A DNA stretch of 64,000 nt from Actinocorallia sp039871655 (GCF_039871655.1 NZ_JBDPLZ010000010.1:124001-188000), one strand, 5' to 3'. Counted from the stretch's first letter, positions 27,431 through 36,459 are shown. Made by a program: numbers and translations. Notes: generated by a model not told the origin, from the letters alone.

Positions 27431-28759
27431 ATGACGACCACCGCCGTATCCGATCCCGACACGCGGCCGCCGACCCCATGGGGCAGGCTCGTCGCGCTCG
27501 TCCTCGGCCAGGGCCTGGCGCTCACCGGCGACTACGCCCTCATCGTCGCGCTGGCCTGGACCGCCGTCCAGCACGGGGGAGCGGGCTCGGTCACGCTGCT
27601 CACCCTCGCGGCGGCCGTCCCCCGCGCCCTCATGCTGATCTTCGGAGGAGCCTTCGCCGACCTCCACGGGCCGCGTTTCGTCCTGCTGCGCACCACCTCC
27701 GCCAGGGCCGTCCTGCTGGCGGCGGGCACCGCCACCATGCTCACGGTCGACGCGTTCTGGCCGCTGGTCGTGCTGGCCGCCGTCGAAGGCGCGCTGCTGG
27801 GGCTCGGCAGCCCGTCCTTCGGGTCGCTCATCCCCGAACTGGCCGACGGTGACCGGCTCGACCGGGCCAACTCCCTGTACTCGACGGTCCTGCGGCTCTC
27901 ACCGATCATCGGGACGCCGCTCGGCGCGGTGCTCATCGGGGCCGGCGAGATCTGGCAGGCGCTCGCCGTCGTGACCCTCACGTGCGCGGTGTCGTTCGGG
28001 TCGCTCGTGTACGTCACGAAGGGGTTCCCCAAGCCCGTGCCCGAGCCGAGGCGGGGCGAGAGCCTGCTGCGGCGGTCCGGCGACGGGCTGCGGCTCCTGG
28101 CAGGGAACGCCAGGCTGCGCTGGATGTTCGTCTGCGCCTTCTGCCTCGACATGTCGTTCGGCTGGCCGGTGGAGGTCGCGCTGCCCGTCCTCGCCCAGGA
28201 GCGGGGCTGGGGAGTGAGCGCGATCGGGATCGCGGTCGCCGCGTTCAGCGCGGGCGCCCTGCTCACCGGGCTCGCGGGCACGATGATCGCGCACCGTATC
28301 CCGCTGTGGATCAGGCTCGTCGCCACAGGGGCCGGGATCGCGGTCGGCATCGCCGCGATGGCGCTCATGCCGAGCGTCCTCGCGCTGTCGGCCGTCGGGT
28401 TCGTGGTCGGCGTGCTGTCGGGCTTCAACGGGCCGACGATCGTCACCCTCTACCAGCAGGCCGCGCCCCGCGCCCGGATGGGGGCGGCCATGTCCACGCT
28501 GTCGCTCGCGGGCATCGCCACCGTGCCCGCCTCGATCGCCCTGTTCGGCGGCCTCTCGCTCGTCCTCGGGCTGACGACCACCTGGCTGCTGTGCGGCGTG
28601 GTCGCGCTGATCGGCCCGGTGGCCGCGGTGATGGCGCTCAGATCGCCCGTCCAGACCGACGAGCCCGAGGCGGAGCCCGGGCCGCTCGTTCCGCCCGCCG
28701 ACGAAGACGCCACCACGCAGGAATCGCAGTTCGCACTGGAAATGGAGAAGGTTCGATGA
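27431..28759 (+). CDS. MFS exporter
   Basis: Major facilitator superfamily transporter of 442 aa with about twelve hydrophobic segments and a motif-A-like loop (GGAFADLHGPRF) between helices 2 and 3. It resembles the EntS/MFS_3 group that exports siderophores and antibiotics across the cytoplasmic membrane. The C-terminal tail is hydrophilic and acidic. It begins 4 nt after the small protein and its stop overlaps the next start (ATGA), placing it inside the biosynthetic operon. Export of, and self-resistance to, the NRPS product is the natural role; this is inferred from position. Confidence 0.9.
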   Translation: MTTTAVSDPDTRPPTPWGRLVALVLGQGLALTGDYALIVALAWTAVQHGGAGSVTLLTLAAAVPRALMLIFGGAFADLHGPRFVLLRTTSARAVLLAAGTATMLTVDAFWPLVVLAAVEGALLGLGSPSFGSLIPELADGDRLDRANSLYSTVLRLSPIIGTPLGAVLIGAGEIWQALAVVTLTCAVSFGSLVYVTKGFPKPVPEPRRGESLLRRSGDGLRLLAGNARLRWMFVCAFCLDMSFGWPVEVALPVLAQERGWGVSAIGIAVAAFSAGALLTGLAGTMIAHRIPLWIRLVATGAGIAVGIAAMALMPSVLALSAVGFVVGVLSGFNGPTIVTLYQQAAPRARMGAAMSTLSLAGIATVPASIALFGGLSLVLGLTTTWLLCGVVALIGPVAAVMALRSPVQTDEPEAEPGPLVPPADEDATTQESQFALEMEKVR

Positions 28760-29613
28760 GCAACGCCGTACAGGACCGGCTGATCACCGGATGGTCCGGT
28801 TCCCCCGACTACTTCACGATGCGAGAGTACGACGGGTTCGTCCCCGAGGCGGTGCTGGACGTCCTGCACGGCCGGGCGGCCATCGTGATGTTCCGCGGCA
28901 TGGTGCCCCGGGACGTCTGCGACGCCGTCACCGACCGGTTCTGGGCCAGCACGCACCGCAAGGTCCGCGGCGTCGAGGCCCCCGGCTTCTACCTCGGGGC
29001 CTACTCGTGGAACAAGCCGACCGCCCGGTACCTCGACGAGTCCGGGCAGGTCAACCCGGTCCTGCGCGACCTGCTCGACGTGCCCGGCGACCCGATGAAG
29101 CAGTTCTACACCGGGCTCGGAGACGTCCTGGCGCGCGAGGGCGCGCAGGTGCGGCCCGCCTCCCACGACGGCAGGTCCGCCGCGATCGCGCTGCTGCGCT
29201 CTTGGCACGGCGCCGGCGAGTTCGCGCTCGACCCGCACGACGACGACTCCCAGTGCGCCGACCCGCAGATGGCCGACTTCGAACGTCGCCACGTCGTCGA
29301 CCACCAGGTCGCGGCCCTCAACATCTGCCTCGAGAACGACAGCGAGGGCGGCCGGCTCGTCTACTGGAACGTCAAGCCCGACGTGGAGAGCAAGCGCGCC
29401 CTCGACGTCGAGTTCACCGGATCGCCCTACCCGCTGGAGTCCCTCTCCGGGTACGAGGCCCAGTGGATCGAGGTCCGCACCGGCGACGTGTACGTCTTCA
29501 ACGGAGCCCACGTCCACGCGGTCGAGCCGAACACCGCCGCCGCCCAGACCCGCACGACCCTGGCCGCGATGATGGGCTTCATCGACGAGCAGACCGTCGT
29601 GACCTGGAGCTGA
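28756..29613 (+). CDS. Second Fe(II)/2-oxoglutarate oxygenase
   Basis: A 285-aa 2-oxoglutarate-dependent oxygenase unrelated in detail to the SyrP-like enzyme. The likely iron ligands are H161 and D163 (DPHDDDSQ) and H252 or H254 (FNGAHVHAVEPN), with R266 for 2-oxoglutarate. An intact Asp ligand points to hydroxylation rather than halogenation. The fold signature, a double-stranded beta-helix with the late GAHVHAV segment, resembles enzymes acting on free amino acids, but the substrate cannot be read from sequence. The ATG overlaps the MFS stop (ATGA), and an aldehyde dehydrogenase gene follows after 11 nt, so the oxygenase product may be further oxidised by that enzyme. Confidence 0.82.
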   Translation: MSNAVQDRLITGWSGSPDYFTMREYDGFVPEAVLDVLHGRAAIVMFRGMVPRDVCDAVTDRFWASTHRKVRGVEAPGFYLGAYSWNKPTARYLDESGQVNPVLRDLLDVPGDPMKQFYTGLGDVLAREGAQVRPASHDGRSAAIALLRSWHGAGEFALDPHDDDSQCADPQMADFERRHVVDHQVAALNICLENDSEGGRLVYWNVKPDVESKRALDVEFTGSPYPLESLSGYEAQWIEVRTGDVYVFNGAHVHAVEPNTAAAQTRTTLAAMMGFIDEQTVVTWS

Positions 29614-29624
29614 GAGGAACCGTC

Positions 29625-31019
29625 ATGACCACGCTCGCGCCAGTACACGACCCCCGCACCGGCGAGGTGATCGAAGAGCTCCCGCTCCTGACGGAACGGG
29701 ACGCACCCGGCTTGGCCCGCCGCGCCGCGGACGCCTTCGAGGCCTGGTCCCGCGTCCCCCCGCGCCGCCGAGCCGAGATCCTCGCCGGGACGGCCCGCGT
29801 ACTGGCCGAGCGCGCACCCTCCATCGCCCCGTCCTTCTCCCTGGAAACGGGCAAGACCCTCACGGAGGCCCGAGCCGAGCTCGCCCGTGCCTGCGAGACC
29901 CTCCTGTGGATCGCCGGGCACACCGAGGACGTCCTGCGCTCCGTCGTCCTCGACGACCTCGCGGACGGCCTCGTCCGGGAGACGACCGCCGAGCCCGCCG
30001 GGCCCGCGCTGGCGATCGTCCCGTCGAACTTCCCCGCGGTCGTCACGGCGCGCAAGGCGGGAGCCGCCCTGGCGATGGGCTGCCCCGTCGTCCTGAAGGC
30101 GCCCGAGACGACTCCCTCGGTGGTCCGAGCCTTCACCGCCGCCGCGGCGGCCGCCGGTCTCCCCGAGGGCGTGCTGCAGCTCGCCTTCACCACCCCGGGC
30201 GGAGCCGCCGCCCTGGTCCGCCGGCCCGAGTTCCGCACGGTCAGCTTCACCGGCTCCACCCGCACCGGCCGCCTGGTGGCCGCCGCCGCCACCGAGACCC
30301 TGGCCCAGTGCGTTCTGGAGCTGGGCGGCCACGCCCCCGCCATCGTCACCGCCGACGCCGACCTCGACGCGGCGGTCTCCGCCCTCATCCCCATGAAGTT
30401 CGGCTCCGCGGGCCAGAGCTGCGCCGCCCCCAGCCGCCTCCTGGTGGCCGAGAGCGCCGCCCCCGCCTTCCTCGCCCGCCTCCTGTCCGCCCTCCCCGCC
30501 CTGGAGTGCGACCCCTCCGCAGGCCCCGGAACCCTGGGGCCCCTGCACACCGAGTCCCGCCGCGCCGAAGTCCACGCCCTGGTCCAGGACGCCGTCACCC
30601 GCGGCGCCGTCCTCCGCTCAGGCGGCCGCGTCCCCGACCACCCCGGCTACTACTACCCGCCGACCGTCCTCACCGACGTCCCCGCCACGGCACGCCTCCT
30701 GGCCGAGGAGCCCTTCGGCCCCCTGATCCCCCTCCAGACCTTCACCACCGAATCCGAAGCGGTGGCCCTGGCCGACTCCACCTCCTACGCCCTGGGCGCC
30801 TTCCTCTTCGGCCCCGAACCCCGCATGCGCGCCCTGGCCCCCCGCCTGAACGCCGGCCGCGTCTCCATCAACTCGGCCTCCGGCGCCGACCCCGCCTCCC
30901 CCCTCTCCGGCCGCTCCGAAAGCGGCTACGGCTACGAGGGCGGAAAGGAGGGCCTCCAGGCCTTCACCCGCCTGAAAGTGACCCTCACCCCCGCGGCGGC
31001 CGAGATGTGCCCGACCTGA
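29625..31019 (+). CDS. Aldehyde dehydrogenase (semialdehyde type)
   Basis: NAD(P)-dependent aldehyde dehydrogenase of 464 aa. The conserved Glu lies in LELGGHAP and the catalytic Cys in GQSCAAPSR; SFTGSTRTG and EEPFGPL are also standard. It is closest in style to semialdehyde dehydrogenases acting on small amino or keto acids. The ATG has GAGAGGAA upstream, 11 nt after the oxygenase stop. It is the last gene of the peptide operon and converges with the monooxygenase operon on the other strand, 37 nt away. It probably supplies or trims a building block; substrate unknown. Confidence 0.9.
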   Translation: MTTLAPVHDPRTGEVIEELPLLTERDAPGLARRAADAFEAWSRVPPRRRAEILAGTARVLAERAPSIAPSFSLETGKTLTEARAELARACETLLWIAGHTEDVLRSVVLDDLADGLVRETTAEPAGPALAIVPSNFPAVVTARKAGAALAMGCPVVLKAPETTPSVVRAFTAAAAAAGLPEGVLQLAFTTPGGAAALVRRPEFRTVSFTGSTRTGRLVAAAATETLAQCVLELGGHAPAIVTADADLDAAVSALIPMKFGSAGQSCAAPSRLLVAESAAPAFLARLLSALPALECDPSAGPGTLGPLHTESRRAEVHALVQDAVTRGAVLRSGGRVPDHPGYYYPPTVLTDVPATARLLAEEPFGPLIPLQTFTTESEAVALADSTSYALGAFLFGPEPRMRALAPRLNAGRVSINSASGADPASPLSGRSESGYGYEGGKEGLQAFTRLKVTLTPAAAEMCPT

Positions 31020-31056
31020 AGACCGTTGGCGGACAGGGGCGTGCCGGATGGCCCGG

Positions 31057-32778
31057 TCACAGATCGGGGTGCTTGGCGGCGAGGTGATAGAGACCGGAGT
31101 GGAAGACCAACGGCTCCCCGCCCGGTGCCTCGTACTGTTCGACCTCGCCGATCACCACTACGTGGTCGCCGACGTCCAGGCACTGCACCGTCCGGCACTG
31201 GAACCGGGCGACGGCACCTTCCAGCAGCGGCGTGCCCCCGATGCCCTCGGTCACGGCGGTGTCGGCGAACTTGTCCTCGGCCGCGGTGGAGAACCGGCGG
31301 GAGAGGTGGTGCTGGTCGGCGGCGAGCACACTGACCGCGAAGTGCGTGGCCGCCATGAAGTCGGGGGTGCTGGGCGCGTTCTTGGAGGGACACCACAGCA
31401 CCAGGGGCGGGTCCAGCGACACCGAGGTGAAGCTGTTCGCCGTCATCGCCACCTTGCGGCCGTCGGCGGCGAGGGCGGTGACCACGGTGACGCCGGTCGC
31501 GTACTGGCCGAGGGCCCGCCGCAGGTCACGGGCGTCGAAGGAGGAGTCCGCGAGGGCGCGCTTCTCGGCCAGCACACGCTCGGCCTCCGACGGCTCGGAC
31601 CACCAGGGGTAGAGCGTGCGGGGATCGTCGAAGCCGTTCGCCACGGCACTCGCCACGGCGGGGATCTGCGCCGCCTCCGTGAGGATCTGCCGCTGGTGCG
31701 GCCGGACGCCGTCCAGCAGGGAGTTGGTCCAGGCGACCGCCCACTGGGCCCAACCGCGCCAGTAGCCGTCGAAGGTGCGCTGCATCCATGCGGGCGTGAA
31801 GTCCTCGGTGCCGTGGCGGAGGATGCTGTCCAGGTAGTGCTCGGCGGCCTGAGCCGCGTTGTTGGAGCCCTGCCCGGTGATCGGGTCGCACAGGACGACG
31901 GCGTCGGCCATGCCCAGCACGTGCCGTCCGGACGGGAGTTGGGCGACGGGCCGGCGCACCGTGGGTGTGAGCCGGCCGCGGAGCACCCCGCCCTCGTCGG
32001 TGAGTACCGCCGCACGGCAGCGCTCGTACTCGTCCGGGAAGAAGCGCTGCAGGATCTCCAGGGAGCGGGCCAGATGCTGCTCGGGGGTGCGGATGTCGTC
32101 CCAGCAGTCCATGGGACCGCCCGGCACCCCTTCGAAGACCATGATCTGGCAGGGGCCGGAGACGGTGAGCGCGGGGAAGGTGAAGTACTCCCCGACCCCG
32201 GGGACCATCCGCAGGTCGACCACCGCACCGCCGGGGTGCGGCCGCGCACCGGTGACGTAGGTCAGTGCCAGTGCGCGGCGCGGGCGGTCGTACGGGGACC
32301 GTTCGGGGTCGCGGGGGAAGATCCGGCCGAGCTCTCCCTTTCCGGTCGCGACGACGACCAGGTCGTGGGTGCGGGCGTACTCCTCCAGGTCGGTCACGGT
32401 CGCCGCCCGCACGACGAGCTTGCCGCCGCGCTGCTCGTACAGCTCCAGCCAGGCCGCGCACTTGAGACGCTGGTCGACGGACTGGGCAGGCGCGTCCAGC
32501 GGCGCGCTCCAGCGCGCCGCGGCGCTCATGTCGTCGTCGGCCAGGGACAGGGAGACACCGGAGATCTGCGGGCACTCCTGCGCCCAGTCGTCCAGGTCCA
32601 GGGCGCGTTCCGTGCGCAGGGCCGAGTCGAACATGCACTGGCTGGACATGACCTGCCCGTGCCTGACCTGGTCCGGATCCCGGTCGGTGACGAGGGTGAC
32701 CTCGTAGCCCCGGTCCTGGAGACCGAGGGCGAGCTGGGCGCCGGACTGTCCGGCGCCGATGACGGCGATGCTTCTCAT
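31057..32778 (-). CDS. StyA2B-type flavin monooxygenase fused to flavin reductase
   Basis: Self-sufficient two-domain enzyme (573 aa). Residues 1 to about 405 are a StyA-like FAD monooxygenase (N-terminal VIGAGQSG, DPITGQGSNNA near the flavin). Residues about 415-573 are an HpaC/RutF-type flavin reductase (GQYATGVTVVTA, TANSFTSVSLDPPLV). Such fusions are known from Rhodococcus, where StyA2B works beside a single-domain StyA1 in epoxidation of styrene or indole. Here the StyA1-like partner lies 17 nt upstream. The start is set by GGGAG 8 nt before the ATG and by alignment with StyA1. It is the last gene of the SDR-StyA1-StyA2B operon. Indole is the likelier substrate given the anthranilate-type genes nearby, but this is inference. 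Confidence 0.9.
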   Translation of the reverse strand: MRSIAVIGAGQSGAQLALGLQDRGYEVTLVTDRDPDQVRHGQVMSSQCMFDSALRTERALDLDDWAQECPQISGVSLSLADDDMSAAARWSAPLDAPAQSVDQRLKCAAWLELYEQRGGKLVVRAATVTDLEEYARTHDLVVVATGKGELGRIFPRDPERSPYDRPRRALALTYVTGARPHPGGAVVDLRMVPGVGEYFTFPALTVSGPCQIMVFEGVPGGPMDCWDDIRTPEQHLARSLEILQRFFPDEYERCRAAVLTDEGGVLRGRLTPTVRRPVAQLPSGRHVLGMADAVVLCDPITGQGSNNAAQAAEHYLDSILRHGTEDFTPAWMQRTFDGYWRGWAQWAVAWTNSLLDGVRPHQRQILTEAAQIPAVASAVANGFDDPRTLYPWWSEPSEAERVLAEKRALADSSFDARDLRRALGQYATGVTVVTALAADGRKVAMTANSFTSVSLDPPLVLWCPSKNAPSTPDFMAATHFAVSVLAADQHHLSRRFSTAAEDKFADTAVTEGIGGTPLLEGAVARFQCRTVQCLDVGDHVVVIGEVEQYEAPGGEPLVFHSGLYHLAAKHPDL

Positions 32779-32795
32779 GACCGTGCTCCCGGGCC

Positions 32796-34019
32796 TCAGG
32801 CCGTGATGGTGGCAAGGTAGGACTCGGCGGCCGCCGGGTCCATGAACCAGTGGAAGTAGTCGCGGGGGTCGTCGAAGCCGTTGGTGAAGCGGCGGGCTAT
32901 CCGCGGACTCGTGTTCGCCGCGCCCAGCAGCTTCAGGACGTGCTCGGGCGGAGCCCCCAGCATCGCGTTGGTCCACGTGGCGACGTACTGCGCGTAGTCC
33001 CAGTACCGTTCGAAGGTCTCCTGCAGGAACGCGCGGTCGTAGGGCCGGTCGCCGTGTTCGAGGATGCTCGCCAGGTACGAGGCGGCGCACTTGCTCGCGT
33101 TGTTCGAACCCTGCCCGGTGATCGGGTCGTTGAGGACCACGACGTCGGCCAGACCGAGCACGAGGGCGCCGGAGGGGAGCTGCCCCACGGGCTTGCGCAC
33201 GGTGGGCGGGAAGCGCCCGGCCAGGATGCCGTTCGCGTCGGTCAGCGCGAGGTCACGGCAGCGCTCGGCCTCCCAGGGGAGGTGGGTGCGGACGATCTCC
33301 AGGGAGCGCTCCAGGTGCTCCTCGGGCGATCCGACCCCCGCCCAGCAGTCCAGAGGACCGCCGGGAACACCCTCGAAGACCATGATGTCGCAGGGCCCGG
33401 TCGTGGTCAGCGCCGGGAAGGTGAAGTACTCGCCGATGCCGGGCATCAGGTTGAAGCTGACCGCGGAGTACTCGTCCCTGGGCGTCATCCCGGTGACGTA
33501 GGTCAGGGCGAGGGCCCGCTGCGGAGCTGCGTACGTCGACCGTTCGGCGTCGCGCTCGAAGAGGCCGGCGATCTCGCCCTTGCCCGCGGCGATGATCACC
33601 AGGTCGGATTCGAGGGCGTAGGACTCCAGGTCGTCGACGTCGGCTTCGCGCAGTTCGGTCTTGCCGCCCCGCTTCTCGAACTCGGCGAGCCACGCGGGCA
33701 TCTTGACGCGCTGATCGACCGAGCGGGCGGCGGCGTCGAGGCGGGAGGCCCAGGAGACGGCCTTTCCGCCGGCGCCGTCCGGCACAGTGAAGGAGATGCC
33801 CTCGACAGGGGGGCAGTCCTCGTCCCACAGGTTCAGGCCGAGGTTGCGTTCGTGCGCGAGGGAGGTGCCGAACATGCACTGGCTGGACATGACACGGCCG
33901 TCACGGATCTGCTCTCCCGTGCGGTTGGTCACGACGGTCACGTCATAGCCCTGGTCCAGCAGGCCGACGGCGAGTTGGAGGCCGGCCTGCCCGGCTCCGA
34001 CGATGGTGATCTTGCGCAT
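32796..34019 (-). CDS. StyA1-type flavin-dependent aromatic monooxygenase
   Basis: Single-domain relative of styrene/indole monooxygenase (407 aa) with the FAD-binding IVGAGQAG at the N-terminus and DPITGQGSNNA late in the protein. It uses reduced FAD from a reductase to epoxidise a C=C bond; the fused reductase of the downstream gene is the natural supplier. The two monooxygenase domains are similar along their whole length, so they arose by duplication. The related IifC of Acinetobacter starts indole breakdown. The SDR upstream and the AraC gene beyond it complete a small regulated unit. Confidence 0.92.
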   Translation of the reverse strand: MRKITIVGAGQAGLQLAVGLLDQGYDVTVVTNRTGEQIRDGRVMSSQCMFGTSLAHERNLGLNLWDEDCPPVEGISFTVPDGAGGKAVSWASRLDAAARSVDQRVKMPAWLAEFEKRGGKTELREADVDDLESYALESDLVIIAAGKGEIAGLFERDAERSTYAAPQRALALTYVTGMTPRDEYSAVSFNLMPGIGEYFTFPALTTTGPCDIMVFEGVPGGPLDCWAGVGSPEEHLERSLEIVRTHLPWEAERCRDLALTDANGILAGRFPPTVRKPVGQLPSGALVLGLADVVVLNDPITGQGSNNASKCAASYLASILEHGDRPYDRAFLQETFERYWDYAQYVATWTNAMLGAPPEHVLKLLGAANTSPRIARRFTNGFDDPRDYFHWFMDPAAAESYLATITA

Positions 34020-34113
34020 GGGGATGGACCTCCGGTAGGGATGAGTGGTCGGGTTGTGGGTCGCGCCCGGGGCGCTGGTGGTCGCTGTCACCGGGCGGGC
34101 CGGTGCGGCCCGG

Positions 34114-34902
34114 TCACTCGGCCAGCTTCGGAATCGCGGGGATGAGGCCCTCCGGTCCGATGGCCGAGTAGCCGCCGTCGACGGCCCAGTCGGCGCCGGT
34201 GACGAAGGACGCCTCGTCGGAGCAGAGGAAGGTGACGACGGCGGCGACCTCTTCGGGATCACCGACGCGGCCGAGGGGGTGGAAGGGGGCGGCGACACGG
34301 TCGGTCTTCTCCCGGTCGCCTCCGGTGAGGGAGTCCATCACCTTCGACCAGGTCCAACCGGGACTCACGGAGTTGACCCGGATGTTGTCGGCCGCCAGGT
34401 CCGCCGCCATGTTGCGGGTCAGCTGGACCATGGCCGCCTTGCTCACCGGGTAGAGCCAGCGGCCGGGCTGCGCGACCTTGCTGGAGATGGAGGCGAAGTT
34501 CACGATGGCGCCGCCGCCCTGCGCGAGCAGATGAGGGTGGACGGCCCGTGCCATCAGCGCGGCGCTGGCCACGTTCACGTCGAGGGCCTGGAGCCACTGG
34601 TCGCGGGTCGAGGCGAAACCCTCGTCGACGTAGGAGCAGGCCAGGTTGACCAGGACGTCCAGTCGGCCGTAGGCGTCCACGGCGCGGGCGACGCAGTCGG
34701 CGACCTGGGCGTCGTCCGTGATGTCGGTCGGAACGAAGAGGACGCCTTCTCCCATCTCGTCCGCCAATTCGACGCCGCCGCTCTTGTCGATGTCCGCGAC
34801 GACGACATTCGCGCCGGCCGCGTGGAATGCGCGGACGACCGATTTACCGATTATGGTCGATCCGCCGGTAACCAAAGCGGTCTTGGCCGACAATCCACTC
34901 AT
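34114..34902 (-). CDS. Short-chain dehydrogenase/reductase
   Basis: Classical SDR of 262 aa. The cofactor loop reads TGGSTIIG, with Asp at the end of beta-2 (VVADID) favouring NAD(H). Active-site Ser and the YPVSK pair are present, and the C-terminal FVTGADWAVDGG is typical. It starts the operon with the two StyA-like genes, behind AGGAGAC. In the indole route of Acinetobacter an SDR (IifB) oxidises the dihydroxyindoline made by the StyA-like enzyme, and this gene is well placed for that step; direct evidence is lacking. Confidence 0.9.
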   Translation of the reverse strand: MSGLSAKTALVTGGSTIIGKSVVRAFHAAGANVVVADIDKSGGVELADEMGEGVLFVPTDITDDAQVADCVARAVDAYGRLDVLVNLACSYVDEGFASTRDQWLQALDVNVASAALMARAVHPHLLAQGGGAIVNFASISSKVAQPGRWLYPVSKAAMVQLTRNMAADLAADNIRVNSVSPGWTWSKVMDSLTGGDREKTDRVAAPFHPLGRVGDPEEVAAVVTFLCSDEASFVTGADWAVDGGYSAIGPEGLIPAIPKLAE

Positions 34903-35203
34903 GTTGTCTCCTGGTCTTCGTCGGGAGTTGTCGAAGAAAATAGGCGCGGGGTCGAAGAGTCGCTATCCGATTCGCGCCGCTCCCTGTCCAGATCGCGCTT
35001 CCAGAGGTGGAAGTCGGATGTCCTGTGCGAGCACGGCACCCGGAACGTGGGCATTCAGAACATTCAGAGCATTCGGGACATAGGGGGCCGGAGGTGGCCG
35101 CGCTCTCAGCCTGCCCGGCGGCTCCCGCGAGCGACCGGCTGCCCGACGCGCCATGCCGTCCGACACCGGACGTTCACGGGAAAGGGATCGTGCTCGCCGC
35201 CGG
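34903..35203. other. Intergenic region between AraC regulator and SDR operon
   Basis: About 300 nt without a gene, between the stop of the AraC gene and the SDR start. It must hold the promoter of the SDR-StyA1-StyA2B operon. A 9-nt tandem direct repeat at 35052-35081 is the only marked structure; no convincing -35/-10 pair was found by eye. Confidence 0.6.
35052..35081. repeat. Three tandem 9-nt direct repeats
   Basis: CATTCAGAA, CATTCAGAG and CATTCGGGA follow one another without gaps, and a fourth copy begins (CAT). The block lies about 150 nt before the SDR start, downstream of the AraC gene. AraC proteins bind direct repeats, though usually with longer spacing. Candidate regulator site only. 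Confidence 0.4.
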
Positions 35204-36196
35204 TCACCGGCGCAGCGTCACCGAGGGGGGCTCGCCGAAGCGCTCGCGATACAGCACGGAAAACCGGCCGGCGTGCAGGAAACCCCAGCGCAGGGCGATA
35301 TCCGTGACGGAGTCCCTGGTCGGGTCGGCCGCGACCAGGTCGTCGTGCGCGCGCTGGAGTCGGACCTCACGCACGTAGTTCATCGGTGTCGTGTCCAGGT
35401 GGCGGCGGAAACCTTCCTGCAGCGCGCGCACGCTGAGCCCGACGGCCTCCGCGACGTCCTCGACGCACAGTGGTTCCGAGGCGTGCGCCTGGATCAGTTC
35501 GGCGGCGTGGCGGATAGGTCTGGACGCGACCCGCGGCGGTCGGCGATGCAGCAGGCCCGAGTAGTTGTTCGGCTGCGCGAGCACCAGGCGGCTCAGCAGC
35601 AATCGTTCGACTTCCGACATCGCGATCGGCTCGTTCTGGATCTCGCCGTCACCGTCGACCTCGTCGACGAGCAGGTCCACCACCCTCCGCCAGGACCGGA
35701 TCCCCGGATCGGTGAGGTCCATGCCGAGGTCGAACCGGATGGGCTCGGACAGCGGCCGGCCCAGCATCCTGCTCAGATGATCTTCCAGCCGCAAGCGTTC
35801 GATCCGGACGATGAGCTGCGGGTTGTGCTCGCTCCAGCGCATCTCGAGGAGATGGTCGGGCGCCGGCACCGAGGCCATGCCGGGATCGGAGACGATCCGG
35901 TCGCCGCCGCACCGGACCTCCGCCTTCCCGGCGAGAGGGATCTGGATCAGGTAAAAGGTCGAGAGTTCACCGGGAGCGATCCGGACGCTCGAGCCGTAGT
36001 CGAGGTAGTGCAGTCCTATGTGCCCGGCCCGTGCGGAGTGGAGCCGAGCATCCACCTGCCCTGTGCCGTGGAGCGGGATGAGGTGGTGCGGGCAGAAGGC
36101 CTCGCCCACCGCCGTGCGGGCCTCGTCCACCTCGGTGGTGTGAACGCGTTCGAAGCGTGCCAGCGGCGGGGGTGGCGGCGTCGAGGCCGATTTCAT
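35204..36196 (-). CDS. AraC-family transcriptional regulator
   Basis: Protein of 330 aa with an N-terminal AraC-binding-like ligand domain (GEAFCPHHL, then beta-rich) and a C-terminal pair of helix-turn-helix motifs (VEDVAEAVGLSVRALQEGFRRHL, then DIALRWGFLHAGRFSVLYRERFG). The start is set by GGAGGT 5 nt before the ATG. It is the type of regulator that activates adjacent catabolic genes, so it probably controls the SDR-StyA1-StyA2B operon beginning 301 nt downstream. It is clearly paralogous to the second AraC gene at 42190. A 35-bp inverted repeat lies about 85 nt upstream of its start. Confidence 0.92.
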   Translation of the reverse strand: MKSASTPPPPPLARFERVHTTEVDEARTAVGEAFCPHHLIPLHGTGQVDARLHSARAGHIGLHYLDYGSSVRIAPGELSTFYLIQIPLAGKAEVRCGGDRIVSDPGMASVPAPDHLLEMRWSEHNPQLIVRIERLRLEDHLSRMLGRPLSEPIRFDLGMDLTDPGIRSWRRVVDLLVDEVDGDGEIQNEPIAMSEVERLLLSRLVLAQPNNYSGLLHRRPPRVASRPIRHAAELIQAHASEPLCVEDVAEAVGLSVRALQEGFRRHLDTTPMNYVREVRLQRAHDDLVAADPTRDSVTDIALRWGFLHAGRFSVLYRERFGEPPSVTLRR

Positions 36197-36281
36197 GAGC
36201 ACCTCCGGGTGGACCACGCGTGCCCGGCACTCTAATGAGGATGTGCCCTCGGTCACAAGCAGGGTCGCCGACCAGAGTGAA

Positions 36282-36316
36282 AGGGAATTTCTTTACGGGC
36301 CGTAAGGAAATTCCCT
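36282..36316. promoter_or_regulatory. 35-bp near-perfect palindrome
   Basis: Arms of 17 bp around a central G at 36299. The left arm begins AGGGAATTTC, the right arm ends GAAATTCCCT, and only one pair mismatches (36292 with 36306). The A/T-rich arms stand out in this GC-rich DNA. It lies between the PaaX gene stop and the AraC start, both on the minus strand. An operator at the AraC promoter is likelier than a terminator because no T-run follows on either strand. Confidence 0.6.
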
Positions 36317-36459
36317 ATTGTCCTGCGTGTAAATACTCCGCTGAGCGCCCGGGGCGTCTTCCACGGGATAGTCGGCGCGTTATCCGGATAGCGTGCGGCT
36401 CCTGTTCTGTCTACGTTCTCCTCTGGAAGAGGAACGGTGGGCCCCGCAGGCCAGGCCGG

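Noticed and set aside
27081..27434. Alternative frame for the small gene between the GltS-like and MFS genes
   Set aside because: It lacks the overlapping start/stop coupling shown by the 27058-27426 frame and overlaps the MFS start.
28756..29613. Non-haem iron halogenase
   Set aside because: Halogenases of this fold replace the acidic ligand by Gly or Ala; here D163 is present in HDD.
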